Source: Flavobacterium oreochromis
Lineage (GTDB): Bacteria; Bacteroidota; Bacteroidia; Flavobacteriales; Flavobacteriaceae
Direction of reading: 5' to 3'
Assembly: GCF_019565455.1 (NCBI RefSeq)
Contig: NZ_CP067377.1
Location: 3,416,001 to 3,480,000, forward strand
DNA: 64,000 nucleotides
In this document: piece by piece, positions 59,627-64,000 of the stretch
Layout of the letters: the number at the start of each line of letters is the position of its first letter
How positions within the stretch are numbered: position 1 is the first letter of the stretch
Position numbers and translations under genes: made by a program
The notes under the pieces: model-generated
The model's input: the letters and a program-made list of their open reading frames with translations, nothing else
What the model was told of the DNA's origin: nothing
The model's database searches: none

Positions 59627-61119
59627 ATGAGAAAATCAATTTTAACTTGTGCATCACTTATTGTTTCGATAAGTGCATTTGCTCAAACCCCCTTACAACC
59701 AGTGCGGGAGCTCCTGTTAATGGTGATTTACAGTCACTAACTTTAGGTCCAAATGGCCCTGTTTTACTAGAAGATGTTCACTTAATTGAAAAATTACAAC
59801 ATTTCAGTAGAGAACGAATTCCTGAAAGAGTTATGCACCCAAGAGGTACTGGAGCTCAAGGCTATTTTACTTTAACTAAAAATATTAGCGATCTTACTAA
59901 AGCTAAAATATTTTCAGAAGTAGATAAAAAAACACCTGTTTTAGTTCGTTTTTCTAGTGTTATTCATTCTAAAGGCTCTCCTGAAACTGCAAGAGATCCT
60001 AGAGGTTTTGCAGTGAAATTTTACACAGAAGAAGGCAACTGGGATTTAGTAGGAAATCACATCCCTACTTTCTTCATAAGAGATGCTATTAAATTTCCTG
60101 ATTTTACACATGCAAACAAACCATCTCCTATAACAGATCTTCAAGACGAAAACAGAATTTTTGATTATTTTTCAAAAACACCAGAGGCTACTCAAACATT
60201 AACTTGGTTAATGTCTGATAACGGTACTCCTAAATCATATAGAGAAATGGATGGATTTGGAGTAAATACTTTTAAATTCATAAATGATAAAGGTGATATT
60301 TCTTGGGTAAAATTTCATTTTAAATCTTTACAAGGAATCAAAAACCTAACAGCAGAAGAAGTTGTTCAAGTACAAGGTAAAGACTTTAGCCATATGACTA
60401 GAGATTTATATGATAATATTGCTGCTGGAAATTTTCCTAAATGGGATCTATACGTACAAGTAATACCTAATAAAGATATTAATAAATATGATTTTAATAT
60501 TTTTGACGACACTAAACAATGGTTTAATGTTGAAGAAATAAAAGTAGGTACATTAGTTTTAGATCGTATACCTGCAAACTTCTTCCAATATACTGAAAGT
60601 GCTGCTTTCGCTCCTTCTAGAGTTGTTCCTGGAATAGGTTTTTCTCCTGATAAAATGCTTCAAGGTAGAAATTTCTCTTATGCTGATGCTCAGATGTATC
60701 GATTAGGTAAAAATCATCAATTATTACCAGCTAATAGACCTTTGGTGAAAGTAAATAATTATCACATAGATGGCGCAATGAATTTTGAGGAAAGAACTGG
60801 TGATACGAACTACTTCCCTAGTCATAATAATCCTACATATACAGAGTTTAAAGCTGATGATAAAAGGCTTCTTGATGGTTATATGGTACGTGAAGAAATA
60901 AAAGACTCTAAAGACTTTTATCAAGCAGGTATCTTATATCGTAGTTATTCTAAACAAGAAAAAGATAACTTAATAAAGAATTGGACAAATAATTTAGGTA
61001 AAGTTAAAGACAAAAAGATTCAGGCTACCATTGTTAGCTTTTTATATAAAGCAGATCAAGAATATGGAACAAGAGTTGGTAACGCTCTAGGCTTATCTAA
61101 AGATAGTTATAATAAATAA
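59627..61119 (+). CDS. Secreted (periplasmic) heme catalase (one apparent frameshift)
   Basis: About 497 residues from the ATG at 59627: MRKSILTCASLIVSISAFAQ is a clear signal peptide. The frame breaks at the C run 59688-59692; one more C gives AFAQTPLTTSAGAPVNGD and joins the catalase body. The body has RVMHPRGTGAQGYF, RFSSVIHSKGSPETARDPRG and the heme Tyr in RNFSYADAQMYRLG. It differs clearly from katA, so it is an old paralogue. It is followed by a hairpin and a secreted ankyrin protein, a pairing known from katB-ankB in Pseudomonas. It probably removes H2O2 in the periplasm. Confidence 0.88.
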
Positions 61120-61136
61120 ATTCCCTTAACTCGATA

Positions 61137-61190
61137 GAATGCTATAATATTAGTTTTTTATTCCTCTAATATCTATAGCATTCTTTTTAA
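61137..61190 (+). terminator. Strong hairpin with T run between the periplasmic catalase and the ankyrin gene
   Basis: The 17-bp stem GAATGCTATAATATTAG (61137-61153) pairs with 61166-61183 with one bulged C, then TTTTTAA. It ends only 12 bases before the ankyrin ATG, too close for a separate promoter after it. It may attenuate rather than end transcription. Confidence 0.75.
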
Positions 61191-61200
61191 AATTAAAATC

Positions 61201-61656
61201 ATGTATACAAAAAGAATTTTTACGTTCATTTTATTAGTAAGTACTTTTTTTATTTCCCATGCTCAAAATTCTAATGCTCAACAAGAGCTTGAAAAATCTT
61301 TTTTTTACGGAGCAAGAACTTCTAATATTGAAATATTAAACGAGTTTATTAAAACAGGTGTAAACGTAAATTATCAAGGAGAAAATGGTTATACAGCCAT
61401 AATGATTGCCGCTTACAATGGACAAAAAAAAGCTGTTGAATTTTTAATTTCCAAAGGAGCAGACTTATGTATAAAAGATAAAAGAGGTAATACTGCCCTA
61501 ATGGGAGCAATTGTTGCCAGTGAAGATGATATTGCAAAATATTTAATAAATCTTGAAAAGTGTGATGAAGAAACAAATAAAAGAACTCTTGAGTATGCAC
61601 AACGTTTTGGAAGAACTGAAATAATGAAACTTCTATCTACAAAGGAAAAAAGATAA
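61201..61656 (+). CDS. Secreted ankyrin-repeat protein
   Basis: 151 residues. A signal peptide (ending FFISHAQ) is followed by about three ankyrin repeats: NVNYQGENGYTAIMIAAYNG, ADLCIKDKRGNTALMGAIVA and a weaker last one. Ankyrin repeats bind partner proteins. Its place after a periplasmic catalase matches the katB-ankB/bromoperoxidase-ankyrin arrangement of other bacteria, in which the ankyrin protein is needed for full catalase activity (from memory). So it is likely a periplasmic partner of the upstream catalase. Confidence 0.85.
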   Translation: MYTKRIFTFILLVSTFFISHAQNSNAQQELEKSFFYGARTSNIEILNEFIKTGVNVNYQGENGYTAIMIAAYNGQKKAVEFLISKGADLCIKDKRGNTALMGAIVASEDDIAKYLINLEKCDEETNKRTLEYAQRFGRTEIMKLLSTKEKR

Positions 61657-61899
61657 AACGAATGTAATTTCAAAAATTTTTTATCTAAAAAACATACATC
61701 TCACAAATTAGAGATTTTCTAATACATTATTTAGTTATTAATTTAATGATTATAGAAATCCAGAATATAAGTCATTAATAAATTAAACATTTTCTTAATC
61801 TCGATTAAAAAATAATCTTTAAAACATTTTTTGATTTATAAATTTGTAGTTTACTAGAATTTAATAGAAAAATATCTAAAAAACCTTAAAAATGTAAGC

Positions 61900-61907
61900 T
61901 ATCTTTG
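61900..61907 (+). promoter_or_regulatory. Possible -7 element for the outer membrane protein gene
   Basis: TATCTTTG fits TAnnTTTG and lies 40 bases before the ATG at 61948. No clear TTG at -33. The rest of 61657-61947 is AT-rich spacer. Confidence 0.4.
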
Positions 61908-61947
61908 TTTGTAATTTTAACACAAAGAATCACATATTTATTTTAAA

Positions 61948-62807
61948 ATGAAAAAAAAAATTTTTTATCCGTATTCAGCTTACTGATCTCCCTACTTTCG
62001 TTAGCACAAGAAACGGATTCGGGTCGCTATACAGCACACAATAAAGGTAAATTCTATGTTTACTGGGGTGGAAATCGCGAAACTTTTAGTAATTCAGATA
62101 TTACTTTTAAAGGAAATGATTATAATTTTACAATTCAAGATGTACCTGCTCATGATAAGCCTAAAGGATGGCATATAGATTACATCAATCCTCTTAGAAT
62201 GACTATTCCACAAACTAATTTTCGTTTAGGATACTTTATTAATGATCATTATAATGTTTCATTAGGTTTAGACCATATGAAATATGTTATATATCAAGAC
62301 AAAATCGTAAATTATACTGGTACTTATCCGAATAGAGGTACATATGGAGAAAATGTAAATGAATTAGGACAACCCCTTAATTCAAATCAAATAAATCTAA
62401 CAGAAGATTTTTTGACCTTCGAACATACGGATGGACTTAATTATATTAACGCTGAAATTAGCCGAGTAGATGATCTAACGAAATATATTATTCCTACTTT
62501 AAACACAGATAAAATACAATTAAACTTAACCGAAGGAATTGGAGCAGGGGTATTATTACCTAAAACAAATACTAAACTTTTTAATAAAGAACGTTATGAC
62601 GAATTTCATTTAGCAGGTTATGGTTTAGCTGCTAAAGCTGGGTTAAATTTAACTTTCTTAAAACACTTCTTTATACAAGGAGAACTTAAAGGAGGTTATA
62701 TCAATATGCCTGATATTCGTACTTCCTATGATTCATCTGATAGAGCTAGTCAACATTTTTGGTTTCTACAACGTATTATTGCCTTTGGTGTCATATACAA
62801 ACTATAA
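61948..62807 (+). CDS. Putative outer membrane/periplasmic beta-barrel protein (one apparent frameshift)
   Basis: About 286 residues after one T is added in the run 61961-61966; the result starts MKKKIFLSVFSLLISLLSLA, a normal signal peptide. Repeated aromatic strands follow (GKFYVYWGGNRETF, FRLGYFINDHYNVSLGLDHM, FIQGELKGGYINMPDI) and the end is FGVIYKL, as in small Bacteroidota beta-barrels. I do not recognise the family. It has its own terminator and probably its own promoter. Confidence 0.65.
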
Positions 62808-62835
62808 TAATAAATTCCCTCTTTATTATTTATTC

Positions 62836-62865
62836 AAAACTGTCCAAAAAGACAGTTTTTTCTTT
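62836..62865 (+). terminator. Terminator after the outer membrane protein gene
   Basis: The perfect stem AAAACTGTC (62836-62844) / GACAGTTTT (62851-62859) is followed by TTCTTTTT, 29 bases after the stop. Confidence 0.88.
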
Positions 62866-62938
62866 TTAAAATATTTACTTCTTAATTTTGATCATATTAA
62901 TAAATTTTATTTACTTTGCAATACAAAGTTCTTTCAAT

Positions 62939-63543
62939 ATGGATTCAAAAAATTATTTACAAGACATAAAAGACATCAAACAAATGATGTCTCAATCATC
63001 ACAATTCATTTCATTAAGTGGATTAGCAGGTGTATTAGCTGGTATTTATGCTCTAATAGGAGCTAGTTATGTTCATCTACTTTTACAGAACTGTACTTAT
63101 TCTATAACAATAGATTCTCTAATATTTAAAAAAATTATTATTACCGCAATTATTGTTTTAATATCATCACTCGCAACTGCTTTTTTAACGACACTAAAAA
63201 AGCAAAAAGAATAGGAGAAAAGATTTGGAATAACTCTTCTAAACAATTATTCATAAATTTCATCATACCATTAATGACAGGCGGAATCTTTTCATTACTT
63301 CTTATGCAACACGGCTATTTTGGACTAATTGCTCCTATTATGCTTCTCTTTTATGGTTTAGCTTGTTTGAATGCAAGTAAATATACACTTAGAGATATAC
63401 GCTATTTAGGTCTAACTGAAATAATACTAGGATTATTATCAGCAGAATTCATCGGTTATGGATTATACTTTTGGATCATAGGATTTGGGATATGTCATAT
63501 CTTATATGGAGGAATTATGTATTATAAATATGATAGAAAATGA
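62939..63543 (+). CDS. Hypothetical multi-helix membrane protein (one apparent frameshift)
   Basis: About 201 residues from the ATG at 62939 (MDSKNYLQDIKDIKQMMSQS) after one A is added in run 63196-63201. About six hydrophobic helices: LAGVLAGIYALIGASYVHLL, IIITAIIVLISSLATAFL, then the half that starts FIIPLMTGGIFSLLL. I know similar proteins in Flavobacteriia as unnamed membrane proteins placed next to a small winged-helix regulator, but no such gene is recognisable downstream here. A loose -7-like TACTTTG precedes it. Confidence 0.65.
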
Positions 63544-63610
63544 TATATCTTTTTTGTTACTTCTTTTCATTTTTATTCCTATAGATTTTATTCTAGCATT
63601 ATTTTTTTAA
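63530..63610 (+). CDS. Possible small membrane protein
   Basis: A 26-codon frame starts at an ATG that overlaps the previous stop (MIENDISFLLLLFIFIPIDF). It is one hydrophobic helix. One T more at the T run near 63602-63609 would extend it by about nine residues. Its overlap with the preceding gene hints at translation, but it is too short to be sure. Confidence 0.3.
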   Translation: MIENDISFLLLLFIFIPIDFILALFF

Positions 63611-63628
63611 TCACAAAAAATAAAAACA

Positions 63629-64000
63629 TTGAGAATTAGGATTTTTTTAGGTTTTCCATTTATTATTTTACTCTTATATAATCTATACACAAACCTATTT
63701 ATTACTAAAATAAAACTCAACCAAGATGATTTATATGCAAATATCTTATAAATACAAACAAATGTGCTGGTAAGCAAACTCAATGGTAACACAATCATTA
63801 TTGATTTGAAATTTAAAAAAATAACCATTTTTATTTCTATCAATATAATGATCAAGGTGATTTAATACAAAAATTTGTAAAACCTCTAAAATTTAAAAAT
63901 GGAAGTTATAGCCCCCAAATTGATTTTCAAACTAACCATAAGAATTTTCACATTATACAAAATAACCCAACCTTATATCGAGAAGTTTGGTCTTTTTATT
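63629..64000 (+). other. Possible frameshifted ORF running off the window
   Basis: The plus strand reads a hydrophobic start (RIRIFLGFPFIILLLYNLY), a TAA near 63749, then continues in the same frame to IIIDLKFK; one added A near 63809-63815 leads into an open frame to the end of the window (NHFYFYQYNDQGDLIQKF). It may be one membrane-anchored hypothetical protein with sequence errors or a decayed gene. I cannot name it. Confidence 0.3.

Noticed and set aside
5323..63543. Programmed frameshifting or phase variation at A runs as the cause of the split genes
   Set aside because: The sites are in many unrelated genes, including essential ones, and nearly all need the same kind of correction; base-calling error explains this more simply. 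It is kept as the alternative in the frameshift finding.

Overview
The window fits a low-GC Flavobacteriaceae bacterium (Bacteroidota). Supporting signs are the AT-rich sequence, genes without Shine-Dalgarno sites, tRNA promoters of the TTG / TAnnTTTG type, a TonB-linked receptor of the Bacteroidota style, and the DUF6428 and DUF6952 families. I cannot name the genus from the sequence alone.

Layout. 0-2.7 kb: the end of an Lrp/AsnC regulator, lpdA, tRNA-Tyr and an IS3-family orfA scrap. 2.8-45.9 kb: one large biosynthetic cluster, all on the minus strand, so transcription runs from 45.9 kb down to 2.8 kb. 46-47.5 kb: junk-like DNA with a MITE-like element, an IS3-family orfA/orfB remnant and tRNA-Ser. 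47.5-54.2 kb: housekeeping genes ribB, lptF/G-type permease, lolA, ftsK, dgkA and tpx (minus). 54.3-56.4 kb: an ars-type operon (plus). 56.4-57.8 kb: DUF6952, thioredoxin and peroxiredoxin (minus). 58.1-61.7 kb: two catalases and a secreted ankyrin protein (plus). 61.9-64 kb: envelope and membrane hypotheticals.

The cluster, in transcription order, is: a small ORF; NRPS1 (A-T-C-A-T-C-A-T); a TonB-dependent receptor; NRPS2 (TubC docking-C-A-T-C-A-T-C); a GNAT; a methyltransferase; NRPS3 (A-T-C-T-reductase); a KAS III-like protein; an AMP-dependent ligase; an ACP; a GNAT; an AAT-like (C45) Ntn hydrolase; a methionyl-tRNA-synthetase-like protein; a small cupin; a DAO-type FAD oxidoreductase; a lysine/ornithine N-monooxygenase; a type II thioesterase; a peptide-export ABC transporter; NRPS4 (C-A-T-C); a PPTase; and an S33 peptidase-like membrane protein.

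The most exciting part is 12.0-16.5 kb. N-monooxygenase + FAD oxidoreductase + cupin + MetRS-like protein is the gene set known from actinobacterial hydrazine (N-N bond) biosynthesis, such as Spb38-40 of s56-p1 and Tri26-28 of triacsin (from memory). There the cupin and MetRS domains are fused; here they are separate genes. The neighbouring AMP ligase, ACP and GNAT resemble the machinery that loads and acylates hydrazinoacetic acid. I infer that this cluster makes an N-N-containing nonribosomal peptide. Hand-read A-domain codes suggest Tyr/Phe, Orn, Gly, Ala, a basic residue, an unknown residue and Gly.

Caution: about 20 genes are split by one-base frameshifts, nearly all in homopolymers and mostly missing one base. 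They hit ftsK and the LPS permease, which the cell should need. I read these as sequencing errors and have annotated merged genes across them.
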